DNA from: a bacterium
GTDB taxonomy: Bacteria; SZUA-79; Acidulodesulfobacterales; Acidulodesulfobacteraceae
Direction of reading: 5' to 3'
Assembly (NCBI GenBank): GCA_021850985.1
Contig: JAJZJX010000008.1
Location: 1-61,809 of the forward strand
Length of the DNA: 61,809 nucleotides
Below the pieces are notes generated by a model. It was given only the letters and a program-made list of their open reading frames with translations, had not been told where the DNA came from and ran no database searches. Shown here one piece after another: positions 14,426 through 23,287 of this stretch. Numbering within the stretch: position 1 is the first letter of the stretch; the number at the start of each line of letters is the position of its first letter. A program made the position numbers and the translations under genes.

Positions 14426-14858
14426 TTTTCGACCTATAAGCTTAAAAGTCGCAAATAACTTTGTTTTAGCAAATCACCGCCACAACAAGCCAGTTGCAGG
14501 TCATAAGTTTTCGATAGGACTTGTTGACAACAACGAAAAACTTGTAGGCGTCGCAATTTGCGGCCGTCCCGTCGCACGCATGCTTGACGATGGATTAACA
14601 TTAGAGGTTTTAAGGGTTTGCACGGACGGGACTAAAAACGCAAACTCAATGCTTTATAGTAGAGTTAAAAAAATCGCTCAGGTTATGGGCTATAAAAAAG
14701 TTCTTACTTATACATTGACAGAAGAAAGCGGTTCGTCTTTAAGAGCTGTAGGAGCTGTAAAAGACGGAATAGTAAAGGCGCGGGAATGGTCGAGAGAAAA
14801 AAGAAAAAGAAATAGTCAAGATGTATATAAAAAGGAGAAAGTAAGATGGATTTTATAG
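14415..14858 (+). CDS. XF1762-like (Mom/GNAT-related) phage protein
   Basis: 147 aa. FVLANHRHNKPVAGHKFSIG (residues 16-35), VAICGRPVARMLDDGLTLEV and LRVCTDGTKNANSMLY match, from memory, the XF1762 family found in phages and plasmids, a GNAT-like fold related to the Mom DNA-modification protein. Such proteins may modify bases to evade restriction. This would add to the methylase cluster here. The assignment rests on motif memory, not a search. Confidence 0.6.
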   Translation: MNYNFRPISLKVANNFVLANHRHNKPVAGHKFSIGLVDNNEKLVGVAICGRPVARMLDDGLTLEVLRVCTDGTKNANSMLYSRVKKIAQVMGYKKVLTYTLTEESGSSLRAVGAVKDGIVKAREWSREKRKRNSQDVYKKEKVRWIL

Positions 14859-14908
14859 AAAATTCAAAAGGCAATGAAAATTTAATGAATAAAGAGGTGT
14901 ATGTATGA
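14846..14908 (+). CDS. Possible 20-residue leader peptide
   Basis: ATG at 14846 with a strong AAAGGAG site 6-10 nt upstream, then MDFIENSKGNENLMNKEVYV and a TGA that overlaps the ATG of the P-loop gene (ATGA). It overlaps the end of the preceding gene by 13 nt. It may couple translation between the two genes, or be the tail of a lost gene. Confidence 0.35.
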   Translation: MDFIENSKGNENLMNKEVYV

Positions 14909-15513
14909 AAACTGGAGTTTCCGGAGCTGTCGGAATTGGAAAAACGGCGTTTATAGAAGGCTTAGACGGCTCTATTTTCTTGAAAGTTGACGAAGCGGCT
15001 CGTCAGGTGAATGCGATGTATCCAGATAAGAAAAATGAAGAATTAAGGGAGTTGATTTTCCATCACCAGTTCTCGGTTGAAGAAGTTGTAGGTAGAATTA
15101 ACGAAGACTTGATAGCTGTATTCGACAGGACCATAATCGACAATATCGTTTTTATGGAATTATTTGCCGGAAAGGAAATTGCGGAAAGCAAAAAGAATTT
15201 TATAAAAACGGCTTATTTAAGTGATTTCAAGAAGTACGATATAGTTTATTATTTCGATTACGGAACCCAAATTGATTTAGATTTGCTTAGAGAGACGTTA
15301 TCCGATCCTTTCAGGAAAAAGACTTTAGGGGAGTTTGCGGAAATTGATAAATTTATGAATTTCAATAAAAGATTTAAAGAAATTTTTTTAAGAACTGCGG
15401 AAGAACTTGGAACTAAAGTCGAAGTGGTTTATTCGGATTACGACGAATTCAACTTAAGAAAGAGAAATGAAATGTTATCGAGTAAGATTTTAAATAACTT
15501 TTTAGGGGTATAG
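14905..15513 (+). CDS. AAA_28-type P-loop NTPase/kinase-like protein
   Basis: 202 aa with Walker A GAVGIGKT at residues 7-14 and a FDRTIIDNIVFMELFAG stretch at about 72-88, typical of small nucleoside-kinase-like P-loop proteins of the AAA_28/NadR group found in phages. It probably phosphorylates a nucleotide-type substrate; which one is unknown. Translationally coupled to the 20-residue ORF. Its last codons are copied at 10584-10613. Confidence 0.65.
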   Translation: MKTGVSGAVGIGKTAFIEGLDGSIFLKVDEAARQVNAMYPDKKNEELRELIFHHQFSVEEVVGRINEDLIAVFDRTIIDNIVFMELFAGKEIAESKKNFIKTAYLSDFKKYDIVYYFDYGTQIDLDLLRETLSDPFRKKTLGEFAEIDKFMNFNKRFKEIFLRTAEELGTKVEVVYSDYDEFNLRKRNEMLSSKILNNFLGV

Positions 15514-15526
15514 GAGGTAGATTACT

Positions 15527-15763
15527 ATGAACTGCGTTATGAACGGCGGATACGCCGCAAAAAATTATGAAGTCGGAAAAAAAGAATCGATTTTATTACA
15601 ATTAGAATTTCAAGGGATATGCGAAAGGGGTGATTACGCCTTATTTCCGGTCGATGTCGGTGATTTTAAACTATATACTATTAAATTCCGCACGTCTCCA
15701 GTAAGTTCTATGTATGAAAGCGTGGATGCGGCGGTCGAAGAATTTATTAAATTAACTCATTAA
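15527..15763 (+). CDS. Small hypothetical protein (78 aa)
   Basis: 78 aa, alpha/beta, with MNCVMNGGYAAKNYEVGKKE at the start and a helical end (SVDAAVEEFIKL). GGAGG ribosome site 8 nt upstream. No recognised family; short phage/plasmid-type gene between the P-loop gene and parA. Confidence 0.5.
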   Translation: MNCVMNGGYAAKNYEVGKKESILLQLEFQGICERGDYALFPVDVGDFKLYTIKFRTSPVSSMYESVDAAVEEFIKLTH

Positions 15764-15784
15764 AAAATAATAATTGGAGGCATA

Positions 15785-16402
15785 ATGAAGATTATTTCAG
15801 TTCAAAATTCAAAAGGTGGGGTAGGAAAAACTACTCTAGCGATTAATATCGCAAAATATTTATCAATGGGTTGTAATAGCAAAACTATCCTTTATGACGC
15901 TGATCCGCAAAGGACGGCGTATGATTGGCATTGTATTAAAGAGGATAAATCCTTTGAAGTAATCCCTATCGATAATCCTAAACTACTTGAATCTTCAATA
16001 GAAAAAGGTGATTACAATTATGTAGTAATTGATAATCCGCCTGCAATGAGCCAGTTTTTTATAACTAGCATTAAACTAGCAAACTATCTCGTTGTACCTG
16101 TTTCAAGTTCGGCCTTTGATATTTGGGGACTATCGAGCTTAATAGATACGATAAATATGATTTCAAAAGATTTCAGTATAATTTTTGTTCATAACAAAAT
16201 TATTCGAAATGCAAAGATTGGTAACGAGATAAGGGAAGCCCTTGAAAAAATTGAAATTAATAAAAAAAATTCGGTACATGAAGTTTTATTCCGTCAAAGC
16301 TATCCTAAGTCATCCCTTTTAGGTGAAACCGTCTTTGATACCGACGACTCTCATGCGCAAGCTGAAATAGAATTTATCGTAGACGAAATTTTAAATAATT
16401 AA
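15785..16402 (+). CDS. parA: ParA-type partition ATPase
   Basis: 205 aa, a small ParA without an N-terminal HTH. Deviant Walker A KGGVGKTT (residues 10-17), Walker A' YDADPQRTAYDWH, and a DNPPA motif in place of the usual D-x-PP switch. It drives segregation of the excised element or helps maintain it. GGAGG ribosome site. It lies 11 nt before parB, the standard parAB order. Confidence 0.9.
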   Translation: MKIISVQNSKGGVGKTTLAINIAKYLSMGCNSKTILYDADPQRTAYDWHCIKEDKSFEVIPIDNPKLLESSIEKGDYNYVVIDNPPAMSQFFITSIKLANYLVVPVSSSAFDIWGLSSLIDTINMISKDFSIIFVHNKIIRNAKIGNEIREALEKIEINKKNSVHEVLFRQSYPKSSLLGETVFDTDDSHAQAEIEFIVDEILNN

Positions 16403-16413
16403 AAGGAGGGAAT

Positions 16414-17391
16414 ATGGACTTAAAAAGACCATCTGGACAGACAGTGTCAGATATACTAGGTAAAGATATGGCGACTATAGCCAGGGAGTTAAACGACCCA
16501 GGCATCACTAATGAGATTAAATTAAACGGCATAGAACTTAATGTCAATGAAATAATAATCAAAGACAGAAAACGTCAAGCCGATGATGAGAAAGTTGACG
16601 AGATTATTAAAAGTGTTAAAGAGATAGGTCTTTTAAATCCTATCTCGGTAAACAAGACGGATGAAGGCTATGTTTTAATTGCAGGACTGCATAGACTAAC
16701 GGCTTATAAACGTCTTGGATATAACAGAATCCAAGCGGTTATAGTGAATATGGATGATATTCACTCTGAACTTGCCGAAATAGACGAAAATCTTGTAAGA
16801 GCGGAACTTCATTATTTAGACAGAGCGGAAATGCTTAAACGTCGTCAAGAGATATACGAAAAATTATATCCGGATTTTGCTAAATCCGAAAAAGTAAAAA
16901 AGAATTTAAAACAGTTTAATTCCACCGAAAACGAAACCGTTTCGTTTTCGGACAAAGGCAGTAATAATGAGAGTTTGAATGGTGAAAAAAAAGACGAAAA
17001 TTTTGTTTCCGATACGGCCAAAAAAACAGGATTATCGGAAAGAACTGTTCAACAGGATTTACAACTTGCAAAAAATTTAGATAAAGGAGTTAAAGAAAAA
17101 ATTAAAAAAAACAAAATATCTAAAGGCGACGCGTTAAAAATAGCAAGAGAGAAAAAAGAAAAGCAGGCGGAACTTTTAAAAAATATAGCAGATACGCCGA
17201 AGGCTAAACCTGCCGATAATTCAACTATCGGACAAAACATACTAAGTCTTAAAATAGGCGATCTTATAGAGAAATTTAATTCTTTGACGCAAGTTGTTAG
17301 GATAAACAGCATTGATGAACATACGATAAATATCTGGACAGAAAATCCTGAAATACTCAAAGATATTATCGCAGGAATTAAAAAATATTAA
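16414..17391 (+). CDS. parB: ParB-family partition protein
   Basis: 325 aa. ParB/Srx N-terminal domain (residues 40-135) with GLLNPISVNKTDEGYVLIAG and LHRLTAYKRLG, then an HTH region (SDTAKKTGLSERTVQQDLQL, about 195-214) and a coiled C-terminus. The domain order is that of ParB, which binds parS and loads along DNA. The gene contains a 27-bp perfect palindrome at 16925-16951, a candidate parS. AAAGGAGG ribosome site. Confidence 0.9.
   Translation: MDLKRPSGQTVSDILGKDMATIARELNDPGITNEIKLNGIELNVNEIIIKDRKRQADDEKVDEIIKSVKEIGLLNPISVNKTDEGYVLIAGLHRLTAYKRLGYNRIQAVIVNMDDIHSELAEIDENLVRAELHYLDRAEMLKRRQEIYEKLYPDFAKSEKVKKNLKQFNSTENETVSFSDKGSNNESLNGEKKDENFVSDTAKKTGLSERTVQQDLQLAKNLDKGVKEKIKKNKISKGDALKIAREKKEKQAELLKNIADTPKAKPADNSTIGQNILSLKIGDLIEKFNSLTQVVRINSIDEHTINIWTENPEILKDIIAGIKKY
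16925..16951. repeat. 27-bp perfect palindrome in parB, candidate parS
   Basis: Two 13-bp arms, CCGAAAACGAAAC and GTTTCGTTTTCGG, around a single central C. Palindromes of this quality are rarely coding accidents. The core GAAAC/GTTTC recalls the half sites of parS. It lies in the weakly conserved linker region of ParB. Confidence 0.55.
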
Positions 17392-17403
17392 TAGGAGACA
17401 ACA

Positions 17404-20376
17404 ATGCTGACGATTGGCGGGATAGACGAAAAATTAACCCCTGAAATCTGCGAGGATTATTTTCAAAAGCAAAAAGAGCAATTCGAATTAGGCGAATACT
17501 ATGCGAACCAAAATTCAGAAACGTTTTATGGCGGACTTGCAAATAAATTCGTGGGAGAACAGATATTAGAACAATCTCAGTCTTCCGTGTCAGGCGAAAA
17601 GCATGTAGCGCTTAAATCAGGCAGAACGTTTAGAGAGTTTTTGAACGGCAAAGATTCTATCGATATGACCTATACAGCTCCAAAGTCGGTTTCTATAATG
17701 GCGGAACTTACTAAAAACGAAGAACTTAGAAAAAAGCTTATAGAAATTCATAATAACTCTGCCTGCGGAGTTATGCGATACGTCGAAGAGAATCTTGCAT
17801 ATACCCGCAAGTCGCACAGAGAAAACGGTAAAAAAATTTATGACCCCGTATATCCAGGAAAAATAGAATATGCGGCATTTTTACATCATGATACAAGGGA
17901 GGTTGATCCGAACTTGCATATTCACTGCATTATTCCTAAAAGATTATATGTTAGGGGGCAGGAATATGCTCTTGAGGTAGGGTACTCTAAAACTGCTGGT
18001 AAAAAAAATATACTTGATAATAAAATACGACTCGGCGAATATTACCGAGCGCTTGAAATCAACCAATTAAGACAGAGTGATATTGCTGTTAAAATTACAG
18101 ATTATAAGCATTTTTTCTTTGAATTAGAAGGGGTGGAAGAGAAAACATTAGAAACCTTTTCAAAACGCTCAGAGCAAATAAAAAGCGAATACGAGAAGAT
18201 TAAAGATGGTGTTGCAGTTGGCAGCGAAGCGGAGGTCAAAGCAAAGATAGCATTAGAAACCAGAAAGAAAAAAGATTCGAGCGTGCCGCTAAATGAGTTA
18301 AGGGCGAAATGGGAGGCAGAAAGCCCCCAAAAGGATATCGTTCCTGTTATAAAGTCTGTTAAGATGGCTAATGCGGACGATATCGCCGCAGCTTTAAAAT
18401 CTGCAACAGCAAAATTAACGGGAAATAAAGCTCCAATAACTGATTTAGATTTAAGAGTTGCGGCAATGAAACATTTAATCTATAACGACTTAAAGTTTAA
18501 CGAAGAAGATATAAATTTAAAAATTAAAGAAATGTTTAAGCGCAGAGAACTCGTTAAATTAGACGCCGACGGTTTTTTTTTAACTACAAAAGAAATAAGA
18601 ATGGCGGAAACAAAAATTCAGTCTTTCGCTAAAAATACTTTCGAAAAATACGAAAGTATCGTCGAAAAGGATTCCATAAAAAATGTAATAGAGGAATGGG
18701 AGAAGAATGAAACGGAAAAATTTAAAAAAGAGAAAGGCAAGGATTTTTCTTTAACTGGAGACCAAAATAAAGTACTTGAGGCTCTGCTTACAACTAAAAA
18801 CGGAGTAACGGTAATCCAAGGCGATGCAGGAACCGGTAAGACTACTCTTTTAAAAGCTTTTTACGAAATAACTAAAGCCAGAGGCGTGGAATTGGCGGGT
18901 TTATCCACGACCGGTAAAGCTGTTAAAGAAATCGTAGAGCAAAGTATGATTGATTCAAAAACTATCGACAGTCATATTTTGCAAGGGAAAAATATCAAAG
19001 AATTTACGGATTCCAACGGTAAAAAAGTATATATTGTCGACGAGTCGTCGATGAACGCGACTTTAAAAATTAAAGAAGTAATAGAACTTGCGGAAAAAGA
19101 AAACGCAAGGGTTATTTTAATCGGCGATATAAAACAGCTTGCTTCTATTCAAGCGGGCGGGATGTTTGAACGTTTGCAGAAATCTAAAAACGTTACGTTT
19201 GTCGAAATGCATGAATCAATTAGGCAAACCGATCCGTTTTTAAAAGAAGCGGTCAAAATTATAGCCAAAGGTAAGATTAAAGAGGGTATGAAAATGCTGG
19301 ACGAGAAAGGGAAAATTCATGTACATGAAAATAAAGAAGAATTGTACGATAAAATTACTGACGCTTTTGTTAATGAAGGCAATATGGATAATTTTATTTT
19401 ATCTGCGCAGAATAAAGACCGCTACGAACTCAATAAAATCACGCGTGAAAAATTAAAACTTGCAAAAGCGATAGACGAAGAAGATTTTGAAATTAAAATC
19501 AGAGAAGGAAAAAATATCGGAGACGAAGATAAGAAAAATTTTTGGAATTATGAAAAAGGGGATGTCGTCGTAAGAGGAAAACATAATTACAAAATTAATA
19601 ATGTGGATTTAGAAAATAAATCGGTTAGTGCAATAGATTTATTTTCAAGAAAAGAAATTTTAATGTCGGGCAATAAATTAAAATCGAATCAGGTTTATAT
19701 CGAAGCGGAAAGAAAATTTTCAAAAGGAGATAAAATTATTTTTTTGAAAAATGATTATCATATTGAAGTCATAAAAGATGGCGTAGATAAAAAAGAGCAT
19801 GGAGTACAAAATGGCCTTAGCGGAATAATTAAAAACATTGAAAGATTAGATAGCGAAAATTGTAAAATTTCGGTTGACATAGGAAAAGGGAAGACGGCTA
19901 TTTTTGAAACTAAAGATTATAATTATTTTACTCACGGTTATGCGATAACGAGCTATAAGTCGCAAGGGCAGACTGCGGAGAAAGTTTATATATTTTCCGA
20001 TAGAACGACTAAGAATGAATTCTATGTGAACGTTTCACGCGCAAAACAAAATATAGAAATATTCACAATGGATAAAACGTTATTATTTAAGACCGCGCTA
20101 AAAGATGATAAACAAGTTGATAGTATAACGTTTGAAAATAGAAACTATAGAAATTATTCGATTATCGAAAATATTTTGAATAAAATTCAAAAAATCGATA
20201 CGTCGATCCCGTCTATGGAAGAACTTAAAGAAAAATTTGAAAAGGAAAATTTAAGAAAAGAATTTCAAAAGCCAAAAACGGAGAAAAAGGAAAAAGAAAA
20301 TCAGGAAAAAAAGGAAAAAACTTTTTCTGGAGAAAAACCGGCGGAGAGCAAAAAAATTTCCCGAAAACTAATATAG
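17404..20376 (+). CDS. MobF-family (TrwC/TraI-like) conjugative relaxase-helicase
   Basis: 990 aa. N-terminal relaxase domain (1-310): candidate nicking tyrosines Tyr32 and Tyr33 (GEYYANQN) with Tyr19 nearby, and the 3H metal site HHDTREVDPNLHIH (161-174; His161, His172, His174). The helicase half starts at about 440 with Walker A GDAGTGKT (473-480), then a Walker B VDESS and helicase motifs including a final TSYKSQGQTAEKVY. MobF relaxases cut oriT and unwind the strand for transfer. The last 60 residues are a Lys/Glu-rich tail. It sits directly upstream of the oriT-like region and the coupling protein. Start ATG with AGGAGA ribosome site. Confidence 0.95.
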   Translation: MLTIGGIDEKLTPEICEDYFQKQKEQFELGEYYANQNSETFYGGLANKFVGEQILEQSQSSVSGEKHVALKSGRTFREFLNGKDSIDMTYTAPKSVSIMAELTKNEELRKKLIEIHNNSACGVMRYVEENLAYTRKSHRENGKKIYDPVYPGKIEYAAFLHHDTREVDPNLHIHCIIPKRLYVRGQEYALEVGYSKTAGKKNILDNKIRLGEYYRALEINQLRQSDIAVKITDYKHFFFELEGVEEKTLETFSKRSEQIKSEYEKIKDGVAVGSEAEVKAKIALETRKKKDSSVPLNELRAKWEAESPQKDIVPVIKSVKMANADDIAAALKSATAKLTGNKAPITDLDLRVAAMKHLIYNDLKFNEEDINLKIKEMFKRRELVKLDADGFFLTTKEIRMAETKIQSFAKNTFEKYESIVEKDSIKNVIEEWEKNETEKFKKEKGKDFSLTGDQNKVLEALLTTKNGVTVIQGDAGTGKTTLLKAFYEITKARGVELAGLSTTGKAVKEIVEQSMIDSKTIDSHILQGKNIKEFTDSNGKKVYIVDESSMNATLKIKEVIELAEKENARVILIGDIKQLASIQAGGMFERLQKSKNVTFVEMHESIRQTDPFLKEAVKIIAKGKIKEGMKMLDEKGKIHVHENKEELYDKITDAFVNEGNMDNFILSAQNKDRYELNKITREKLKLAKAIDEEDFEIKIREGKNIGDEDKKNFWNYEKGDVVVRGKHNYKINNVDLENKSVSAIDLFSRKEILMSGNKLKSNQVYIEAERKFSKGDKIIFLKNDYHIEVIKDGVDKKEHGVQNGLSGIIKNIERLDSENCKISVDIGKGKTAIFETKDYNYFTHGYAITSYKSQGQTAEKVYIFSDRTTKNEFYVNVSRAKQNIEIFTMDKTLLFKTALKDDKQVDSITFENRNYRNYSIIENILNKIQKIDTSIPSMEELKEKFEKENLRKEFQKPKTEKKEKENQEKKEKTFSGEKPAESKKISRKLI

Positions 20377-20647
20377 TGTTGCTTCGCAAATTTTAATTAG
20401 AAAAAGCAAAGGCAAATATAGTGAAAAACTATTTAATTAGAAAAAAGCAAAAGACTTTTTATTATAGTGTGCTTCGCACATTAATTAAAAAATACAAAAA
20501 CTTTATTATAGTGGCTTCGCATTTTATTAAATTCGTTTATGACAGTTTTTCGTTAATGTTCTATATAGAATTTATGACTATTTTTTATTATAGTGTGCTT
20601 CGCATTTTTATTAGAAAAAGCAAAGCTATTATAGTGTGCTTCGCACA
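20372..20647 (+). repeat. Array of TATAGTG-hairpin repeats (five to six copies)
   Basis: TATAGTGTGCTTCGCACA or slight variants occur at 20372, 20463, 20507, 20589 and 20630, and a copy lacking the hairpin (TATAGTG only) at 20417. Spacings are 45, 46, 44, 82 and 41, so about 4 helical turns per unit with one skipped. The core TGTGC-TTC-GCACA forms a hairpin. The first copy overlaps the relaxase stop codon. Likely protein-binding sites of the relaxosome. The open frame across this region is repeat-driven and probably not a gene. Confidence 0.65.
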
Positions 20648-20676
20648 TTATTACAAAAGGCAGATATACAGGTACA

Positions 20677-20720
20677 CCTGCGCACCAGCCAAGCTGGAAA
20701 CGCAGGTTTTAGGCGGGTGT
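20677..20720 (+). other. Candidate origin of transfer (oriT)
   Basis: A nested hairpin, CCTGCG (20677-20682) pairing with CGCAGG (20701-20706) and, inside it, CCAGC pairing with GCTGG. Eight nt further on lies GGGTGT (20715-20720), like the nic region of F-type MobF systems. The position between the relaxase gene and an RHH accessory gene is typical for oriT. The exact nic site is not proven. Confidence 0.5.
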
Positions 20721-20851
20721 AAATACGTGCAATATGCCGTTAAAATAACATAAAACTTAGTTAATATATAGTCTCAAATATGATGTATGATTGATGGCTA
20801 AAAATAACAGCATATAAAGCTACGAAAAAAAACACATAAAAAGGAGTATTT

Positions 20852-21229
20852 ATGACTAAAAAAAAGCAAACAATTTATATCGATGAAAGATTTATTCGTA
20901 AATTTGGAATGGGAAATAAAACGCAAATTGTAAACGAAGCTTTGAAAAAATACTACACGGAAGAAAGGGAAAATTATAAGAACGATTTGCAAATTATTAA
21001 AGATTTTACTGAGTCGATTAACAACTTAACTTCTGCAATAAATAAACAGCAAATCGAAATACAAAAATTACATATAAAAACTGATTTAGTTTTTAATATG
21101 GCAACATTTTCGTCATACTCGACAGACATATTAAAAGAAACAAATGAGAAAAAAATTATTACAGCAGAAATAGAAAAATTGAAAGAACAATATCAAAAAT
21201 TTAAAGAATTTAAGGAGGAATTACTATGA
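20852..21229 (+). CDS. Ribbon-helix-helix relaxosome accessory protein
   Basis: 125 aa. The N-terminal 40 residues (QTIYIDERFIRKFGMGNKTQ, then IVNEALKKYY) form a ribbon-helix-helix pattern, with the beta strand YIDERF and two helices. The rest is a long coiled coil (KQQIEIQKLHIKTDLV). This matches TrwA/TraY-like proteins that bind oriT and stimulate the relaxase. AAGGAG ribosome site. It lies just after the repeat array and oriT candidate. Confidence 0.65.
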   Translation: MTKKKQTIYIDERFIRKFGMGNKTQIVNEALKKYYTEERENYKNDLQIIKDFTESINNLTSAINKQQIEIQKLHIKTDLVFNMATFSSYSTDILKETNEKKIITAEIEKLKEQYQKFKEFKEELL

Positions 21230-21480
21230 AAGAAAGCAAAGATTTAAAAGTTATCAGAGAAAAAATTAAACATTTTAAGGCGATGGAAAACAAGATTTTA
21301 AAAGAGGATTTAAATAGGGATTTCGGAAAAATTACGCGGCGGTTTTTCGATAGCGGATTTGAAAATTATGAGCAGTTTAAAAATGAACTTTTGGATATAG
21401 CAAATAAGTATCAATATAACATTAATACGGAGAAAAAAGATGAAGTTCCAGGACATCAGGATAAAAATACAGCAGACTAA
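21226..21480 (+). CDS. Small helical hypothetical protein before the coupling gene
   Basis: 84 aa, strongly charged helices (IREKIKHFKAMENKILKEDL). ATGA overlap with the RHH gene and a 41-nt overlap with the coupling-protein gene, so the three are co-translated. AAGGAGG ribosome site. Possibly a third relaxosome component; no family recognised. Confidence 0.5.
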   Translation: MKESKDLKVIREKIKHFKAMENKILKEDLNRDFGKITRRFFDSGFENYEQFKNELLDIANKYQYNINTEKKDEVPGHQDKNTAD

Positions 21481-23227
21481 ATCTGCATTAAAATGGGTAA
21501 TCGAAGGTATTTTATTCGTGCAGTTTTTCTTTTATTTTTTTATGCTGTATAAAGTTAATTATAAAATCTATGCGGCTCTAAAAACATTAGTTAAAGAACA
21601 TTATCCTTTAAAAGAAATCAATTGGGGACTAGCATTAAAAGATTTAAATTTCATAACACCGTTGTTATATTCTCTACTTGTCGATTTATTGCTAATACCT
21701 GCTGTTTATTTAGTTCTAAAAAACAGTTCCGGCGATCCGGTTAATGAAAATAAAAACGAAAAAATCATAAGAGGCTCTACCATAGAGAGCGTTAAAAAGT
21801 ACAAAAAAACGGTTGATTATAACGATGTCTTTTGTACTATTGGAGGCGTGCCGCTGACTATGAAAATTATTTATAGAAATATTCTTGTGTTAGGAGCTAC
21901 CGGTGCAGGTAAGACGCAGATTATTTCAAAAATACTTTTCGACAGCTATAATAGGTTAGATTATAATGCTGTTATCTATGACAGCAAAAAAGACTTAGTA
22001 CCGGTCTTTTATAATCCTAAATACGATATAATCTTCAACCCAGCGGACGATAGATGTCCTGCATGGAATATTTTAGACGAAATTGAAAACAAAGCGGACG
22101 CGGCCACGCTTGCCGAAGTACTCGTTCCGGAACCCGATACGAGTAACCCAAACGGTTTTTTTATAACAAATGCAAGGCATATTCTTGAAGCAATGATTAT
22201 GTATCTGAAAATGAAAAATTTAGGTACTAATGAAAACTTGATCAGGCTTGCAAGTAAAACTCCTCAAGATTTATTAAAGCTATTCAAGTCTGATCCTGAA
22301 GTAGAAAAACAGTGCATTATGGCTATAACTCCGTTGCAGTCTGAAGAAGTGAAGTCGATGATGACCGAAATCTCACGCTATTTAAAAGCTTTTACTATTA
22401 TGCCCTCGAAACCTGACAAAGAAGGAATGAAAACTTTTAATATAACAAAGGATTTTTTGAAGAAAAGAAAAACTAGGATATTTTTCAATTTGGATAAAAA
22501 TTCAGAGATATTTGTTAAACCTATAATGAAAATTTTTATGGAGCTCTTAATTAAGAAATTCCTATCTGCTCCAGACTATGAAAATACACCGACTTTGTTT
22601 CTATTTGATGAACTTTCTAATTTTGATAAAACACCTGGCATAATGGATTTGCTTGATAAAGGACGTTCAAAAAACGCTTCTGTTATTGTTGGAATTCAGG
22701 ATAAAGCAAGAACTGAATTTATATATGGACATGATTTAACGATGAATATGATGAATAGTTGTAATAGCGCGATATATTTAAGAGTCAATAACAATGATGA
22801 GGCTGAATATGTAAGCCGCCAGATAGGCTCTCAAGAAGTGGAACGGACAAGCGCAAGCGATTCCGTTACCGACGATAAGTACACCCATTCTAAATCTTCG
22901 CAGATAATAGAGAAAAAATTGTTTTTGCCTTCCGAAATTCTTAAGTGGCCAGATTTAGAAGCAGTTATTAAATTGGTGAATATACCTTATTTTATGCATA
23001 TTTATATTGTTCACCAAACATATAACAAAATTAATGAAGGCTTAATTAGTTCTAACAGGCTCGCTATACCAAAATTAGAGAACAAAAATAATGAAAGTCA
23101 AAAAATATTTGATAATACTGAAGTAACAGATAAAGCCGAAGAAATAAAATCGGCGAATACAGAGAAAAAACAAGAACCGGCAGAACAGGCAGAACATATT
23201 GTTGAGAGAAAATTAAAAGGGATTTAA
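21440..23227 (+). CDS. TrwB/TraD-type type IV coupling protein
   Basis: 595 aa. Two N-terminal membrane helices (about 20-38 and 72-93), Walker A GATGAGKT (152-159), a VIYDSKKDLVPVFYN segment after it, Walker B LFLFDELSNF near residue 385, and a GRSKNASVIVGIQDKAR sensor region. This is the TraD/TrwB/VirD4 hexameric pump that connects the relaxosome to the secretion channel. The C-terminal 50 residues are a charged, low-complexity tail. It pairs with the MobF relaxase, as expected for TrwB-TrwC modules. Confidence 0.93.
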   Translation: MKFQDIRIKIQQTKSALKWVIEGILFVQFFFYFFMLYKVNYKIYAALKTLVKEHYPLKEINWGLALKDLNFITPLLYSLLVDLLLIPAVYLVLKNSSGDPVNENKNEKIIRGSTIESVKKYKKTVDYNDVFCTIGGVPLTMKIIYRNILVLGATGAGKTQIISKILFDSYNRLDYNAVIYDSKKDLVPVFYNPKYDIIFNPADDRCPAWNILDEIENKADAATLAEVLVPEPDTSNPNGFFITNARHILEAMIMYLKMKNLGTNENLIRLASKTPQDLLKLFKSDPEVEKQCIMAITPLQSEEVKSMMTEISRYLKAFTIMPSKPDKEGMKTFNITKDFLKKRKTRIFFNLDKNSEIFVKPIMKIFMELLIKKFLSAPDYENTPTLFLFDELSNFDKTPGIMDLLDKGRSKNASVIVGIQDKARTEFIYGHDLTMNMMNSCNSAIYLRVNNNDEAEYVSRQIGSQEVERTSASDSVTDDKYTHSKSSQIIEKKLFLPSEILKWPDLEAVIKLVNIPYFMHIYIVHQTYNKINEGLISSNRLAIPKLENKNNESQKIFDNTEVTDKAEEIKSANTEKKQEPAEQAEHIVERKLKGI

Positions 23228-23287
23228 ATTGATAAATATTATCTAATCTATTGTAGTTTAATTTATAAAAAATAAGGAGGTTTAATT

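Noticed and set aside
14846-14908. The 20-residue ORF as a toxin
   Set aside because: No hydrophobic segment and no antisense RNA signature; kept only as a possible leader peptide.
20372-20647. Possible CRISPR array
   Set aside because: Repeat units are short, spacers are unequal AT-rich DNA (about 25 or 65 bp), and no cas gene is present anywhere in the window.
20421-20753. Open frame of 110 codons after the relaxase
   Set aside because: Its repeated FYYSVLR-type segments come from the TATAGTG hairpin array; no ribosome site, and it covers the oriT candidate. Treated as non-coding.
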